Numbered from the stretch's first letter, positions 50,746-62,922 are shown. The stretch: 64,000 bases of DNA from Shewanella sp. OMA3-2 (GCF_021513195.1 NZ_CP090974.1:3980001-4044000), one strand, 5' to 3'. The notes: generated by a model from the sequence alone, not told the origin. Numbers and translations: made by a program.

Positions 50746-51822
50746 ATGAACTTTAAAGACATTAGTATTTATCTGAGCAAATCCATTTTATTTGGTCTGA
50801 TCATGGCTGCGGTTTTTCTTATCGCAACCTCATTTGACGGCAGCCCTTTCAAAAGTAGTTTGACACAAGGGGCGAATAAGGGCAGTGAGTTATCTTTTGC
50901 TAAAGCTGTTCGCCGCGCAGCCCCCGCCGTGGTTAACATTTATAGCTTGAGTATTGATCAACGTGCACCGCTTAACTCAAGTTCACTACAGGGCTTAGGT
51001 TCTGGCGTGATTATGAGCAGTCAAGGTTATATTCTCACCAACTATCACGTCATAAAACGTGCCGATGAAATTGTTATTGCACTGCAAGATGGACGGCGTT
51101 TTACCTCCGAAGTCGTTGGCAGTGATCCTGAAACAGATTTAGCAGTGTTAAAAATTGAAGGCGACAACCTCCCTGTTGTACCGATTAATTTAAATAACCC
51201 AGCCTTAGTAGGCGATGTAGTCTTAGCCATTGGCAATCCATACAACCTTGGGCAAACAATTACTCAGGGTATTATTAGTGCGACTGGCCGCAGCGGATTA
51301 AGCTCAGGTTATTTAGATTTTTTACAAACTGATGCTGCCATTAATGCCGGTAACTCTGGCGGCGCGTTAATTGATACCGCTGGCGAATTAATTGGCATTA
51401 ACACTGCTGCGTTTAAAGTTGGCGGCGACAATGGTGGTAATGGGATCAGTTTTGCCATCCCGATCAAACTAGCACACAGTATTATGGATAAATTGATTGC
51501 AGACGGTCGTGTTATTCGTGGCGCTATTGGTATTTCCGGAGAAGCATTAACCCCTGTTGTGGCTCAGATTTTAAACTTACCTGATTTAAAAGGCGTTTTT
51601 GTTACTGGTATTGACCCTAACGGACCAGCTGCCAATGCAGAGATACAAGCTCGAGATGTCATTATTGCTTATGCAGATGCTGACATTCCAGGTGTTGAGG
51701 TATTAATGGATAAAATAGCAGAAACGCCACCTGGTAATAAAGTATTACTGACGGTAATACGACAAGGATTGAAGCTAGAAATACCTGTATTTGTTGTAGA
51801 AAAAAATTCTTTTGATCAATAG
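50746..51822 (+). CDS. degS: Membrane-anchored stress-sensor protease DegS
   Basis: A 358-residue HtrA protease anchored by a single N-terminal helix (ILFGLIMAAVFLIATSF). The triad is His in TNYHVIKRADE, Asp in PETDLAVLKIE and Ser in AAINAGNSGGALID. One PDZ domain (GVFVTGIDPNGPAANAEIQA) binds exposed outer-membrane-protein C-termini. DegS then cuts RseA to release sigma-E. The single PDZ and the uncleaved anchor distinguish it from DegQ. I use the ATG at 50746, as the frame upstream begins with TTG. It follows degQ, the standard order. Confidence 0.94.
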   Translation: MNFKDISIYLSKSILFGLIMAAVFLIATSFDGSPFKSSLTQGANKGSELSFAKAVRRAAPAVVNIYSLSIDQRAPLNSSSLQGLGSGVIMSSQGYILTNYHVIKRADEIVIALQDGRRFTSEVVGSDPETDLAVLKIEGDNLPVVPINLNNPALVGDVVLAIGNPYNLGQTITQGIISATGRSGLSSGYLDFLQTDAAINAGNSGGALIDTAGELIGINTAAFKVGGDNGGNGISFAIPIKLAHSIMDKLIADGRVIRGAIGISGEALTPVVAQILNLPDLKGVFVTGIDPNGPAANAEIQARDVIIAYADADIPGVEVLMDKIAETPPGNKVLLTVIRQGLKLEIPVFVVEKNSFDQ

Positions 51823-51874
51823 TAACAAATACAAAATAATTCCAACTATGATATTAAGTTGAAAAACAGTCATT

Positions 51875-51909
51875 AAAAAAGCCATCAATTAAAATTGATG
51901 GCTTTTTTA
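51875..51909. terminator. Bidirectional terminator between degS and murA
   Basis: GCCATCAATT (51881-51890) and AATTGATGGC (51893-51902) with A6 and T6 flanks, serving the convergent degS and murA operons. Confidence 0.85.
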
Positions 51910-51946
51910 ATTCAGCGATTAAGTCGTTGCCCTAAAGCTATCAGAA

Positions 51947-53218
<1,272 letters not shown>

Positions 53219-53470
53219 TTACATATTGAAAAGTTTTTCACGCTTCCACTGGGTCGGCGTGAATGTCTTTATAGTTAACGCGTGCAGCTCGCCATTGGCA
53301 ATATTTTCTGCTAACGGTCCATATATTGCTTGTTGTTGTTTGACTCGGCTCATGCCATCAAAACATTCACCTACAGCAACAACTTTAAAGTGGCTACCGT
53401 CAGATGTAGCATGAACCTCTGTCAGTTCTAATGCTTCGGATAGAATTTGCTCAATAACTTTGCAATCCAT
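53219..53470 (-). CDS. ibaG: BolA family protein IbaG
   Basis: An 83-residue BolA-fold protein. The motif VTAEH-like EVHATSDGSHFKVVAVGECF and the C-terminal LHALTIKTFTPTQWKRE have the invariant His residues that bind Fe-S clusters with monothiol glutaredoxins. IbaG is the acid-responsive BolA of gammaproteobacteria, encoded between mlaB and murA as here. The gap to murA is 12 bp. Confidence 0.92.
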   Translation of the reverse strand: MDCKVIEQILSEALELTEVHATSDGSHFKVVAVGECFDGMSRVKQQQAIYGPLAENIANGELHALTIKTFTPTQWKREKLFNM

Positions 53471-53543
53471 GAATTTATACCTTTATTGCGACGTTAATTT
53501 AACAATATTAACGTCGTGAATGGTGAACTAAATGCCGATCAAA

Positions 53544-53855
53544 TTAACGAGAATTATCAGCAAAAAAAGTGTGTAAATCGTATAGCTCAATCATTTTTTG
53601 CAATTGAGCCGCAGGATGCTGCAATATACGCGAAATAGCCCCTGAAGACATATTTTGCTCTGACATTGCTAATCCTTTTAGTGTAAGCAGCATAGCGACA
53701 CCTGCACTATCGACATAAGTCAAAGCGGACAAGTCTACCACTTGAGTCGATGCAGTAAACAGTTGATGTCGATTCGGCCACAATTGTATGACCTCATCTT
53801 GCGTTAAACGCCCTTGCACTAAGCAAGTATCACCTTGCTGTTCAAACTGAATCAC
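53544..53855 (-). CDS. mlaB: Lipid asymmetry STAS-domain protein MlaB
   Basis: A 103-residue STAS-domain protein, cytosolic subunit that stabilises the MlaFE ABC transporter. The conserved loop VDLSALTYVDSAGVAMLLTL (residues about 42-61) has the Ser of STAS proteins. Its ATG overlaps the mlaC stop by 4 bp, showing translational coupling. Confidence 0.9.
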   Translation of the reverse strand: MIQFEQQGDTCLVQGRLTQDEVIQLWPNRHQLFTASTQVVDLSALTYVDSAGVAMLLTLKGLAMSEQNMSSGAISRILQHPAAQLQKMIELYDLHTFFADNSR

Positions 53856-54505
53856 GCCGCTTTATCCTCTTTATCAAGTTTACGGTCAATCTTTTGCTTT
53901 GTTTTATCATTCAGCATAGTAATGACCGACTCAATGCCCTGCTGGCGAATTAAGTTTGATATTTCAGATTGTTTTGATGCAAGTAAGCTGACGCCTTCTG
54001 CGACTAAATCAAATGCTTTCCATGAGTTATCTTTTAAACGACGTACTTTGAATTGAATTTTAATCGGTGGACGACCTTGTTCAATAATTTGCACGCTAAC
54101 TTCGACCATTTTGTCTTGGCTAAAGTCTGACGGTGGTTCAAATGCCACAGTTTGATCAGTATATGCAGTTAACGCTTGTGCATAAGTACCGATTAAATAA
54201 CCTTTAAAAGCTTCGACAAACCGTACTCTTTGATCATCACTGGTTTCACGTAAATACTGTCCCATCACTTTATAAGCGGCGTATTTATAATCCACATAAG
54301 GCATAAGTTCGTCAGCCACAATGACTTTTAAATGACTTAAGTCTTGATCAATTATTGCTTTGTCTCTTTTAAAGCGATCAAAGGTCTGATTTGAAACTTG
54401 TTCAATTAACTTATATGGATCTTGAGTATTAATCTCTGCCGCCCAGGTTTGAATACTGGTCAACAATATAACAGCGCTAACGATACGCACTAATAATGCT
54501 TGCAT
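53852..54505 (-). CDS. mlaC: Periplasmic phospholipid shuttle MlaC
   Basis: A 217-residue periplasmic protein with a signal peptide (IVSAVILLTSIQTWA) and the Tol-Tol/MlaC fold: LMPYVDYKYAAYKVMGQYLR, RVRFVEAFKGYLIGTYAQAL, IKIQFKVRRLKDNSWKAFDL and VAEGVSLLASKQSEISNLIR. It carries phospholipids between the outer-membrane MlaA complex and inner-membrane MlaFEDB. GGAG precedes the start. It lies 10 bp after mlaD. Confidence 0.94.
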   Translation of the reverse strand: MQALLVRIVSAVILLTSIQTWAAEINTQDPYKLIEQVSNQTFDRFKRDKAIIDQDLSHLKVIVADELMPYVDYKYAAYKVMGQYLRETSDDQRVRFVEAFKGYLIGTYAQALTAYTDQTVAFEPPSDFSQDKMVEVSVQIIEQGRPPIKIQFKVRRLKDNSWKAFDLVAEGVSLLASKQSEISNLIRQQGIESVITMLNDKTKQKIDRKLDKEDKAA

Positions 54506-54515
54506 AAAACCGCTC

Positions 54516-54989
54516 CTATTTATCTTTTGACGACATGCTATATAACAATTGGCCTATTAAGTCTTCTAAAATCAACGCGCCGCGGGTGTCATCAACTTTG
54601 TCACCATCACTAAGCATGTCAATATCATCATCCATAAAGCCTGGGGTTAAACCAATAAACTGCTCACCTAACAAACCTGATGTTAAAATTGACAGGCTAC
54701 TGGTTTCTGGGAAATGATCATAACGCTTATCCATAGTTAAGGTGACTATAGGGACAAGTTTACGGTCATCTAAAGTAATATTAGCCACTCGGCCAACCAC
54801 GACGCCACCAACTTTGACTGGCGCTCGAACTTTTAACCCGCCAATATTATTAAACTCAGCAATTAACGAATAATTATTGTTTTGGGTATCAACTTTGACA
54901 TTGGCTACATTAAAAACCAGTACGCAAAATGCTAACACCCCTGACAATAAAAATAGACCAACAAGTAACTCAATCTTTCGTGTCAACAT
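54516..54989 (-). CDS. mlaD: MCE-domain protein MlaD
   Basis: A 157-residue membrane-anchored protein: one N-terminal helix (ELLVGLFLLSGVLAFCVLVF) and a periplasmic MCE domain (NNYSLIAEFNNIGGLKVRAP, VKVGGVVVGRVANITLDDRK, SSLSILTSGLLGEQFIGLTP). Six copies form a ring that lets phospholipid pass between MlaC and the MlaFE transporter. It lies in the operon between mlaE and mlaC. Confidence 0.95.
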   Translation of the reverse strand: MLTRKIELLVGLFLLSGVLAFCVLVFNVANVKVDTQNNNYSLIAEFNNIGGLKVRAPVKVGGVVVGRVANITLDDRKLVPIVTLTMDKRYDHFPETSSLSILTSGLLGEQFIGLTPGFMDDDIDMLSDGDKVDDTRGALILEDLIGQLLYSMSSKDK

Positions 54990-55024
54990 ACGCTTAAACC
55001 ACTTAAATAGTTAATAAATTAATC

Positions 55025-55810
55025 TTAATTTCCGAACATTAATGCGGTTAGCAAAAAGTCCAAAGCTAGAACAGCTAAACTGGCCTGCACTACCGTAGAG
55101 GTTGTCGCCCGACTAATCCCTTCTGGATTAGGCTTGACTTCATAACCTCGATATAATGCAATCCATGTCACCACAATACCAAATACAGTGCTTTTAATAA
55201 GGCAGTTAACAATATCTTGTCGCCACTCAACTGAAGCCTGTAATATCGACCAAAAAGCACCAGTATCAATACCTTTCCATTCCACACCGACTAAGTGACC
55301 ACCTAAAATACCGACTAAGCTAAACATCATTGCTAACAATGGCATACTGATCACACCGGCCCAAAATCGTGGTGCAATAATCTGCTTTAACGGATCGATA
55401 GCCATCATTTCTAAACTTGATAATTGCTCTGTTGACTTCATTAAACCAATTTCAGCAGTTAATGCAGACCCAGCACGCCCAGCAAATAACAGTGCAGTGA
55501 CAACAGGCCCAAGTTCACGTAATAAGCTTAAAGCGACCATAGGACCTAAGCTGTCTTCGGTACCAAAACCCACTAAAATATTATACGCTTGAAGCGCTAA
55601 TACCATGCCAATAAATAAGCCCGATACGATAATAATAATCATTGAGCGTACGCCCAATACATAGATCTGTTTGATCAATAAGGGCAAGCCTTTTTTGGGA
55701 TTTGGCACATGCACTATCGCGCGCCATAACATGACGCCAGCCTTCCCATAGCCACTGACTAAACCAATGGCATAACGACCAATTGCAGCAATCAAATTAA
55801 TCGGATTCAC
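55025..55810 (-). CDS. mlaE: Phospholipid ABC transporter permease MlaE
   Basis: A 261-residue inner-membrane permease with five to six helices. Family signatures: [60 protein letters not shown] and [20 protein letters not shown] (the coupling and EQL-like helix). The gene overlaps the mlaF stop by 14 bp, so the two are coupled. Confidence 0.95.
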   Translation of the reverse strand: MNPINLIAAIGRYAIGLVSGYGKAGVMLWRAIVHVPNPKKGLPLLIKQIYVLGVRSMIIIIVSGLFIGMVLALQAYNILVGFGTEDSLGPMVALSLLRELGPVVTALLFAGRAGSALTAEIGLMKSTEQLSSLEMMAIDPLKQIIAPRFWAGVISMPLLAMMFSLVGILGGHLVGVEWKGIDTGAFWSILQASVEWRQDIVNCLIKSTVFGIVVTWIALYRGYEVKPNPEGISRATTSTVVQASLAVLALDFLLTALMFGN

Positions 55811-56621
55811 TCAACAACTCCTGTTGATAATCAACTGCTGGATAATGAAATGGTACAGGGCCATCTGGCGCACCATCAATAAACTGTATTAGCTGTGGAT
55901 TATCTGATTTTCTCAACTGCTCAGGCGTACCTTCTGCAATGACTTTCTTATCGGCAATCACGTAAACATAATCAGCAATGCCTAAAACCTCTTTGACATC
56001 GTGGGACACAACCACAGAGGTGAGTTTTAAGGAATCAGATAATTCCCGAATTAACTTAACTAACATGCCCATTGAAATTGGGTCTTGTCCCGCAAAGGGC
56101 TCATCATACAGCACCATTTCAGGCTCTAAAGCGATGGCTCTAGCCAATGCTGCACGACGCTGCATTCCGCCCGACAATTCGCTTGGCATCATATAAGCCG
56201 CACCACGCAGTCCAACAGCTTGTAGTTTCATCAATACAATTGAACGAATAATCGTCTCTGGTAAGCCAGAATGTTCACGTAATGCAAAAGCCACGTTATC
56301 GAACACATTCATGTCTGTGAACAAAGCGCCACTTTGGAATAACATACTCATACGTTTACGAACTTGGTATAGCTCAGTACGGGATAATTGATGCATATTT
56401 AGACCATCAAACAGTACTTCACCAGAATCTGGGATTAACTGAGCACCAATTAATTTAAGTAAGGTGGTTTTACCAATACCACTGGGCCCCATAATAGCGG
56501 TCACTTTCCCTTTGGGGATCGTTAAAGAAATATCATCATAAATGACTTTCTCACCCCGACTAAAACCAAGGTGTTTAATTTCTACAAGCGGATTTTGCAA
56601 CACGATTGATGTCTCAGACAT
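55797..56621 (-). CDS. mlaF: Phospholipid ABC transporter ATPase MlaF
   Basis: A 274-residue ABC ATPase. Walker [14 protein letters not shown]-loop [17 protein letters not shown], signature [15 protein letters not shown] and Walker [14 protein letters not shown] are all intact. It powers phospholipid transport with MlaE, MlaD and MlaB to keep outer-membrane asymmetry. I use the ATG at 56621 (MSETSIVLQ); the frame reaches back to 56690 with unlikely residues. It starts the operon and is divergent from yrbG across a 230-bp gap. Confidence 0.95.
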   Translation of the reverse strand: MSETSIVLQNPLVEIKHLGFSRGEKVIYDDISLTIPKGKVTAIMGPSGIGKTTLLKLIGAQLIPDSGEVLFDGLNMHQLSRTELYQVRKRMSMLFQSGALFTDMNVFDNVAFALREHSGLPETIIRSIVLMKLQAVGLRGAAYMMPSELSGGMQRRAALARAIALEPEMVLYDEPFAGQDPISMGMLVKLIRELSDSLKLTSVVVSHDVKEVLGIADYVYVIADKKVIAEGTPEQLRKSDNPQLIQFIDGAPDGPVPFHYPAVDYQQELLSESD

Positions 56622-56851
56622 AATATTTGAAGAGATAGCTGCCATCCTGGCGCGTAAATGAGGGTTAAATTTTACGTGAATGTTGCTCACCTAACAACCT
56701 CATCTCAATAAAAATACCCTAACCTTAAATGAAATTAATCTTTATCAAAGGTTAATCGACTGATTGATTCGGTTATTTATAGTTATTGTTCCTTTCAATT
56801 TGATTCATTTACAGAGAAAATACCCATGTTCAAATAAAATAAAGGGATGAC

Positions 56852-57814
56852 ATGTTAGTTAATATTTTGATGCTTTGCGTTGGATTAGCCGTACTGGTAA
56901 TTAGTGCTGATAAATTTGTGTATGGCGCATCTGCATTTGCCCGTAACCTTGGCTTACCCCCCATGTTAATTGGGCTTACTATTGTTGCTATGGGTAGCTC
57001 TGCACCTGAAATGTTTGTTGCTGCGACCGCATCAATGGAGGGCATGAACGATACCGCTATAGGTAACGTCCTTGGCTCAAATATTGCCAATATCACCCTT
57101 ATATTAGGTATTACAGCCTTACTAGGCGCTATCAGCGTTAGCTCTAAGACTCTAAAACGTGAAGTACCACTCATGCTTGCTGCAACTGTATTGGCGGGAT
57201 ATTTGATCCATGATGGTTTTCTAACTCGCATTGAAGGAATGATTTTAGTGGTGGCTTTCTTGCTTGTTATGGGCGGATTTATTTATCAGGCCTTAAGTAA
57301 TAAAGAAACTGACGCACTTGATGATCAAATCGACGGTGAGATCCCTAAAGATGTCCCTACCTTTCATGCTATCATGTGGATTGTTGTCGGCATTGTTTTT
57401 TTACCATTATCAGCTGGTTGGATGGTCGACGGTGCAGTAGGTATTGCAAAAATTTACGGTTTGTCTGATTTAGTGATTGGACTGACCATTATTGCTGTTG
57501 GCACCAGTTTGCCTGAACTAGCAGCATGTATTGCCGGAGTGTTAAAAAAAGAGCACGATTTAGCCATTGGCAATATTGTCGGGTCGAATTTATTTAATAT
57601 TCTTGCGGTTCTAGCTATTCCGGGGCTAATCTCACCAGGTGAGCTTGATGCCACTGCTGTGAATAGAGATTTTTACATGGTTCTGGGTACTAGTGCCGCA
57701 TTAGCAGTATTAGTGTTATCCAGCGGTGCCAAGCGACAACTTATGCGTTGGCATGGCGTTTTATTACTATTAACCTTTGTTGCGTACCAATACGTTGTTT
57801 TCAACGCTTCTTAA
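56852..57814 (+). CDS. yrbG: Calcium/sodium antiporter YrbG (CaCA family)
   Basis: A 320-residue membrane protein with ten helices in two inverted halves. Each half carries the CaCA alpha-repeat: MGSSAPEMFVAATASMEGM with IGNVLGSNIANI, and VGTSLPELAACIAGVL with IGNIVGSNLFNI. The Glu, Asn and Ser residues that bind Ca2+ and Na+ are intact. It heads the yrbG-kdsD-kdsC-lptCAB operon in the standard order, 34 bp before the kdsD start. Its physiological role is not settled. Confidence 0.94.
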   Translation: MLVNILMLCVGLAVLVISADKFVYGASAFARNLGLPPMLIGLTIVAMGSSAPEMFVAATASMEGMNDTAIGNVLGSNIANITLILGITALLGAISVSSKTLKREVPLMLAATVLAGYLIHDGFLTRIEGMILVVAFLLVMGGFIYQALSNKETDALDDQIDGEIPKDVPTFHAIMWIVVGIVFLPLSAGWMVDGAVGIAKIYGLSDLVIGLTIIAVGTSLPELAACIAGVLKKEHDLAIGNIVGSNLFNILAVLAIPGLISPGELDATAVNRDFYMVLGTSAALAVLVLSSGAKRQLMRWHGVLLLLTFVAYQYVVFNAS

Positions 57815-57848
57815 TGGAGCGCAAAGGACTTTACTAAGAGAAACAGAT

Positions 57849-58826
57849 ATGGCAAACCAAACTCAATTTCGTCAATGGGGCCGTAAAGTCATTGATATTG
57901 AAAAAGCGGCACTAGAGCATCTCTACCAATTTGTAGATTCAGATGCTTTCGGGCAGGCATGTGAATTAATCATGCAATGCACAGGTAAAGTTATCGTAAT
58001 GGGTATGGGAAAGTCTGGCCATATTGGTAATAAGATTTCAGCGACCTTTGCCAGTACTGGCACACCGGCATTCTTTGTTCATCCTGGAGAAGCTAGCCAT
58101 GGCGACCTTGGCGCATTAGCTAAAAATGACATTATTTTAGCGATTTCGAACTCAGGCGAGTCTAGTGAAATTTTAACATTAATGCCTGTTATTCAACGTA
58201 TGGGCGTGCCTGTCATTGCTATTACTGGCAAGCCTGAATCTAATATGGCGAAGCTGGCAAAATTGCATCTGTGTATTGAAGTGCCTGAAGAAGCTTGCCC
58301 ACTTGGTTTAGCGCCAACATCAAGCACGACAGTAACATTAGTCATGGGTGATGCCTTAGCGGTCGCACTATTACAAGCAAAAGGATTTACCCGTGATGAT
58401 TTTGCCCTCTCACATCCAGGGGGCTCTTTAGGCCGTAAATTATTACTCAAGGTGAATGAAGTTATGCACCAAGGCAAAGATCTCCCCTTGGTAAAGCAAG
58501 ATATTTGCATCACTGAAGCCTTATATGAAATATCGAATAAAGGCTTAGGCATGACAGCGGTGGTTGATGATAATAATGTCTTAGTCGGTATTTTTACCGA
58601 TGGTGATTTACGCCAGGTTATCGATGCAGAAGTCAATCTTCGCACCACACCAATTTCACAGGTTATGACCAAAAATTGTGTCACCAGCCCAGCCAACATC
58701 TTGGCAGCTCAAGCATTACAAATAATGGATGAAAAAAACATCAACGGTTTGATTGTGGTAAATAACGCACATCAACCCATAGGCGCATTAAATATGCTCG
58801 ATATGGTTAAAGCAGGGGTAATATAA
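57849..58826 (+). CDS. kdsD: D-arabinose 5-phosphate isomerase KdsD
   Basis: A 325-residue enzyme converting ribulose 5-phosphate to arabinose 5-phosphate for Kdo synthesis. An N-terminal SIS domain (KVIVMGMGKSGHIGNKISAT, FASTGTPAFFVHPGEASHGD, SNSGESSEI) is followed by two CBS domains (about residues 205-325). The ATG at 57849 follows AAGAGA; the longer frame from 57777 overlaps yrbG and is not credible. Confidence 0.95.
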   Translation: MANQTQFRQWGRKVIDIEKAALEHLYQFVDSDAFGQACELIMQCTGKVIVMGMGKSGHIGNKISATFASTGTPAFFVHPGEASHGDLGALAKNDIILAISNSGESSEILTLMPVIQRMGVPVIAITGKPESNMAKLAKLHLCIEVPEEACPLGLAPTSSTTVTLVMGDALAVALLQAKGFTRDDFALSHPGGSLGRKLLLKVNEVMHQGKDLPLVKQDICITEALYEISNKGLGMTAVVDDNNVLVGIFTDGDLRQVIDAEVNLRTTPISQVMTKNCVTSPANILAAQALQIMDEKNINGLIVVNNAHQPIGALNMLDMVKAGVI

Positions 58827-58828
58827 GT

Positions 58829-59395
58829 ATGACAATGAATACGCAAACTCATCTAGGTTTTTATGGCCCAATTAGCGATGATACTTGGCAACGCGCCCAA
58901 AAAATAAAACTGCTTATTTGCGACGTTGATGGGGTTTTTTCTGACGGCCGTATTTACCTTAATAATAGCGGCGAAGAGTCAAAAGCATTCCACACACGAG
59001 ACGGGTACGGTGTTCGTTCAATATTAACCAGTGGCATTAATGTTGCCGTTATTACCGGACGAAAATCTAAAATTGTCGAAAATCGCATGACAGCCTTAGG
59101 CATCAAAGATATCCATCAAGGGATCGATGATAAATTGACTCCCTACGAGGCATTAATCAAAAAATATAACGTCACCGCAGAACAAGTAGCTTACATTGGC
59201 GATGACATGGTAGATTTGCCTGTTATGAAAGTAGTAGGACTGGCTGTCAGCGTTGCCGATGGACATCCATACGTTAAACAACACTGCCATATGATAACCA
59301 CAATTAAAGGTGGCCATGGTGCGTTAAGAGAGCTAACTGACTTGTTGCTTTTAAGCCAAAATAAATTTGAAAGTGCCCATGGTATGAGTATATGA
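58829..59395 (+). CDS. kdsC: Kdo 8-phosphate phosphatase KdsC
   Basis: A 188-residue HAD phosphatase without a cap. The nucleophile Asp is in KLLICDVDGVFSDGRIY; GVRSILTSGINVAVITGRKS has the HAD Thr region, and the second acid pair is in VAYIGDDMVDLPVMK. It removes phosphate from Kdo-8-phosphate before activation for LPS. It starts 2 bp past kdsD and overlaps lptC by 4 bp. Confidence 0.96.
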   Translation: MTMNTQTHLGFYGPISDDTWQRAQKIKLLICDVDGVFSDGRIYLNNSGEESKAFHTRDGYGVRSILTSGINVAVITGRKSKIVENRMTALGIKDIHQGIDDKLTPYEALIKKYNVTAEQVAYIGDDMVDLPVMKVVGLAVSVADGHPYVKQHCHMITTIKGGHGALRELTDLLLLSQNKFESAHGMSI

Positions 59396-59952
59396 ATCGA
59401 ACCACACTGGCTATTTGCGCATTTTTTGGCTTAGCCTTGATATTGTATTGGCAAGTACAAGTCAAACGAAATCAAATGGCATTAATCAAAGATCCTAGAG
59501 TTGAGCGACCTGATTTTGTGGCCGATGATCTTCGCACTACAGAATTCAACAAATTGGGACTCGTTGACAGCAAAGTCAGCGCCCAACATATGGAACATTT
59601 TACCAGCACAAACACCACTTTATTTACCGCGCCAGTACTGCTTCTTTATCCTGAAAATGGTAAGGCGCAATGGCAAATAACGGCTAAAAATGCAACGTTA
59701 GATCAGCATTCAAATGAAGTCAGCTTATATAACGATGTAGTAATCGATGCCATTGATATTGAAGAGCCGTTACAATCACTTGAAACTCAGCAAGTCACCT
59801 TTAATTTAAACACTATGATAGGGCGTTCTGAAGAGTCAGTTACCATTAAAGGTAATGGTTTTATTATTCAAGGCTTAGGGCTATTTGCCGATCTCAATGC
59901 AGAACAAATTACCTTACTCAGTCAAGTAGAAGGGACATATGAACCACATTAA
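59392..59952 (+). CDS. lptC: LPS transport protein LptC
   Basis: A 186-residue bitopic protein: an N-terminal helix (LAICAFFGLALILYWQVQV) and a periplasmic beta-jellyroll (KAQWQITAKNATLDQHSNEV, SLYNDVVIDA). It passes LPS from LptB2FG to LptA. It overlaps kdsC by 4 bp and lptA by 14 bp. Confidence 0.94.
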   Translation: MNRTTLAICAFFGLALILYWQVQVKRNQMALIKDPRVERPDFVADDLRTTEFNKLGLVDSKVSAQHMEHFTSTNTTLFTAPVLLLYPENGKAQWQITAKNATLDQHSNEVSLYNDVVIDAIDIEEPLQSLETQQVTFNLNTMIGRSEESVTIKGNGFIIQGLGLFADLNAEQITLLSQVEGTYEPH

Positions 59953-60526
59953 GTTTTTAACCACATTGCTCGGTAGAAGCAGTGTTATTTGCACTTTAGC
60001 TATTAGTGTTTTGGCTGGCAACGCCGTGGCCAAAGAAGGCGACTTAAAGCAAGAGCTTAAAATTGCTGCCGTGAGCCAACGAGCTGATGTTAAAAATAAC
60101 CAAATCATTTTTAACGGACCAGTAAAAATCACCCAAGGCTCGATCAATATCGAAGCCGATGAGCTGCGGGCATTTTCTGCTGAAAACGGCCAAACTAAAA
60201 CGCTAATTGCCACCGGCAACCCTGCTACGTTCTCACAAGAGCTTGATGATGGCCGCATAGGTACAGCCAGTGCCAATGAAATTCGTTATGACTTAGCAAC
60301 GACCGGACTCTTGCTAACCGGAAACGCTAAGCTAGATCAAGCAGGCAGTAAAGTGACAGGAAACGTAATCCGTTACAATATCAATGCCCAAGAGCTTATC
60401 GCGGAGAGTACCGGTAAAGGTGAAGATCGTGTGATTACCATTATTCAGCCGGAAAACTTCCAAAATGATGCATCACCCGCACAAAAACTACCTGAAATTC
60501 CGTTAAAAAAGCAAGGTAACCAATGA
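59939..60526 (+). CDS. lptA: LPS transport periplasmic protein LptA
   Basis: A 195-residue periplasmic bridge protein. A signal peptide ([16 protein letters not shown]) is followed by the jellyroll strands [40 protein letters not shown] and [20 protein letters not shown]. It forms the oligomer that carries LPS across the periplasm. The Thr/Gln-rich tail is unremarkable. It overlaps lptB by 4 bp. Confidence 0.95.
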   Translation: MNHIKFLTTLLGRSSVICTLAISVLAGNAVAKEGDLKQELKIAAVSQRADVKNNQIIFNGPVKITQGSINIEADELRAFSAENGQTKTLIATGNPATFSQELDDGRIGTASANEIRYDLATTGLLLTGNAKLDQAGSKVTGNVIRYNINAQELIAESTGKGEDRVITIIQPENFQNDASPAQKLPEIPLKKQGNQ

Positions 60527-61254
60527 CCCAAATTACCTTAACAGCTGAGAATTTAGCTAAAAGCTATAAAAATCGTCAAGTGGTTAAAAGTGTCAGTTTA
60601 ACCGTAAAAACTGGCCAGATTGTTGGGCTACTAGGTCCCAATGGCGCAGGTAAAACCACGACGTTTTATATGGTTGTTGGCTTAGTCAAAAGTGACCATG
60701 GCCGCATTTTAATCGATGACGATGACTTAACCGCTGATCCAATGCATTTACGGGCGCGAAAAGGTATTGGCTACTTACCCCAAGAAGCCAGTATTTTTAG
60801 AAAACTCACCGTGCACGATAATATTATGGCTGTCTTGCAAACCCGTAAATCGATGACTCCAGACGAGCGGATCCAGGAACTTGAACATCTTTTAGAAGAA
60901 TTTCATATCACCCATATTCGCGATAGTTTAGGTATGTCACTATCTGGCGGCGAAAGACGACGGGTAGAAATTGCCCGCGCTTTAGCAGCCAACCCTAAAT
61001 TTATACTATTAGATGAGCCCTTTGCTGGTGTTGACCCTATTTCAGTGATTGATATTAAAAAAATTATTCTGCAACTCAAACACCGTGGTCTAGGGGTATT
61101 AATTACCGACCATAACGTCCGTGAAACACTTGATGTGTGCGAGCGTGCATATATCGTTAGTCAGGGTAATTTAATTGCCGAAGGAACTCCTACTGAAGTA
61201 CTAAACAATCAACAAGTTCGGGCTGTATACTTAGGGGAACAATTCAAGCTATAG
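60523..61254 (+). CDS. lptB: LPS export ABC ATPase LptB
   Basis: A 243-residue cytosolic ATPase of the Lpt machine. Walker [15 protein letters not shown]-loop [13 protein letters not shown], signature [18 protein letters not shown], Walker [14 protein letters not shown] and the switch His in [12 protein letters not shown] are present. It is the last gene before the 174-bp gap (61255-61428) that separates the Lpt block from rpoN. Confidence 0.96.
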   Translation: MTQITLTAENLAKSYKNRQVVKSVSLTVKTGQIVGLLGPNGAGKTTTFYMVVGLVKSDHGRILIDDDDLTADPMHLRARKGIGYLPQEASIFRKLTVHDNIMAVLQTRKSMTPDERIQELEHLLEEFHITHIRDSLGMSLSGGERRRVEIARALAANPKFILLDEPFAGVDPISVIDIKKIILQLKHRGLGVLITDHNVRETLDVCERAYIVSQGNLIAEGTPTEVLNNQQVRAVYLGEQFKL

Positions 61255-61428
61255 TGAATCTAAAGAGGCTCTGAAACACTTGCTTAACATTGTATTCTGG
61301 TGGCTGAGCTATCTGATGATAGAGTTAATCGCTCATATGTAACTAAAGTCAGAGCATTTGTTAAAAAATTTGCGACTCTCACTCACTTTAACCAGTGAGA
61401 CGCCGAATTATTCTAGGGATCAGCAGTA

Positions 61429-62922
61429 ATGAAAGCTTCACTCCAACTTAAAATGGGTCAGCACCTCACTATGACCCCACAACTGCAACAAGCGATTCGT
61501 TTGTTGCAGTTATCGTCTTTGGAGTTACAGCAAGAAATTCAACAAGCATTAGATTCCAACCCTTTGCTTGAAATGGAAGATGAATTTTCAGTACTTAGCG
61601 ATAAAAATGAAAACTCAAAAGACCTGTCAGACACTGACTTCAACGAAGTCAGTGTCCCTGTTGTCGAAAAAGACACTTCAAATATCGATACCGCAGAGTC
61701 AATGACTAAAGAGCAAATGTCTGACGATCTGCCAATGGATACCACTTGGGATGAAGTGTACAGCGCCTCCCCAATGGCAAGCCCAGGTTCGGGGTCAGGC
61801 AGCATGCCAAATGATGACATGCCTTTCCAGGGTGAAACATCTGAAGGCTTGTATGAACATCTAGAATGGCAAAAAAATCTGACTCCCTTTTCTGAAACAG
61901 ACTTAGCTATCGCAACTGCGATTATTGATGCTATTGATGACACTGGCTATCTCACCCAAAGTACCGAAGACATTTTAGAGGCCATGGGCGATGACTCTGT
62001 CGAACTAGACGAAGTAGAAGCTGTGCTAAAGCGCATACAACATTTTGATCCACTTGGTGTTGCCTCACGCAGCTTAAGTGAATGCTTGTTGATTCAACTT
62101 GTTCAGTTTGCACCAAACACACCACATATTGATAATGCCAGAATGTTAATCAAAGATTATTTAGATTTGATTGCTGGGCGTGATTTTCGCACCTTAATGC
62201 GTAAAACAAAGCTAAAAGAAGATGAGCTGCGCGAAGCAATTGAATTAATACAATCTTTAAATCCACGTCCTGGCACCATGATCACTCCACCAGATGATGA
62301 ATATGTTATCCCAGATGTGTCAGTAACCAAAAAGAATGGCCGTTGGGTAGTTGAGTTGAACCCTGACAACATGCCAAAAATAGGCATCAATCAACAATAT
62401 GCTGCCATGGCAAAAAGCAGCAAAAGCTCAACAGACACTCAATTTATTCGAGGCCACTTACAAGAAGCCAAATGGTTCATCAAAAGCTTAGAAAGCCGTA
62501 GCGATACCTTGCTTAAAGTATCAAATTGTATTGTGCAATTTCAGCAAGGTTTTTTTGAATACGGCGCAGAAGCCATGAAACCTATGGTGTTGAATGACAT
62601 AGCTGAAGCTGTCGAAATGCATGAATCAACTATCTCGCGTGTCACCACACAAAAGTATATGCATACACCACGCGGACTATTCGAACTTAAGTATTTTTTT
62701 TCTAGCCATGTAAGCACCGACGATGGCGGAGAGTGCTCATCGACAGCAATTAGAGCCTTTATTAAAAAGCTGGTTGCAGCTGAAAACCAGAAAAAGCCAT
62801 TAAGTGACAGTAAAATGGCTGATCTTCTGGCTGAACAAGGGATTAATGTTGCACGTCGCACTATCGCAAAATATCGCGAAGCGATGATGATCCCTCCCTC
62901 AAACCAACGTAAGAGCTTATAA
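61429..62922 (+). CDS. rpoN: RNA polymerase sigma-54 factor
   Basis: A 497-residue sigma-54. Region I is Gln- and Leu-rich ([40 protein letters not shown]). Region II is acidic (residues about 50-130). The core-binding and DNA-binding parts follow, ending with [19 protein letters not shown] and the RpoN box [15 protein letters not shown]. It directs activator-dependent promoters such as nitrogen and flagellar genes. It heads the rpoN-hpf-ptsN-rapZ block. Confidence 0.97.
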   Translation: MKASLQLKMGQHLTMTPQLQQAIRLLQLSSLELQQEIQQALDSNPLLEMEDEFSVLSDKNENSKDLSDTDFNEVSVPVVEKDTSNIDTAESMTKEQMSDDLPMDTTWDEVYSASPMASPGSGSGSMPNDDMPFQGETSEGLYEHLEWQKNLTPFSETDLAIATAIIDAIDDTGYLTQSTEDILEAMGDDSVELDEVEAVLKRIQHFDPLGVASRSLSECLLIQLVQFAPNTPHIDNARMLIKDYLDLIAGRDFRTLMRKTKLKEDELREAIELIQSLNPRPGTMITPPDDEYVIPDVSVTKKNGRWVVELNPDNMPKIGINQQYAAMAKSSKSSTDTQFIRGHLQEAKWFIKSLESRSDTLLKVSNCIVQFQQGFFEYGAEAMKPMVLNDIAEAVEMHESTISRVTTQKYMHTPRGLFELKYFFSSHVSTDDGGECSSTAIRAFIKKLVAAENQKKPLSDSKMADLLAEQGINVARRTIAKYREAMMIPPSNQRKSL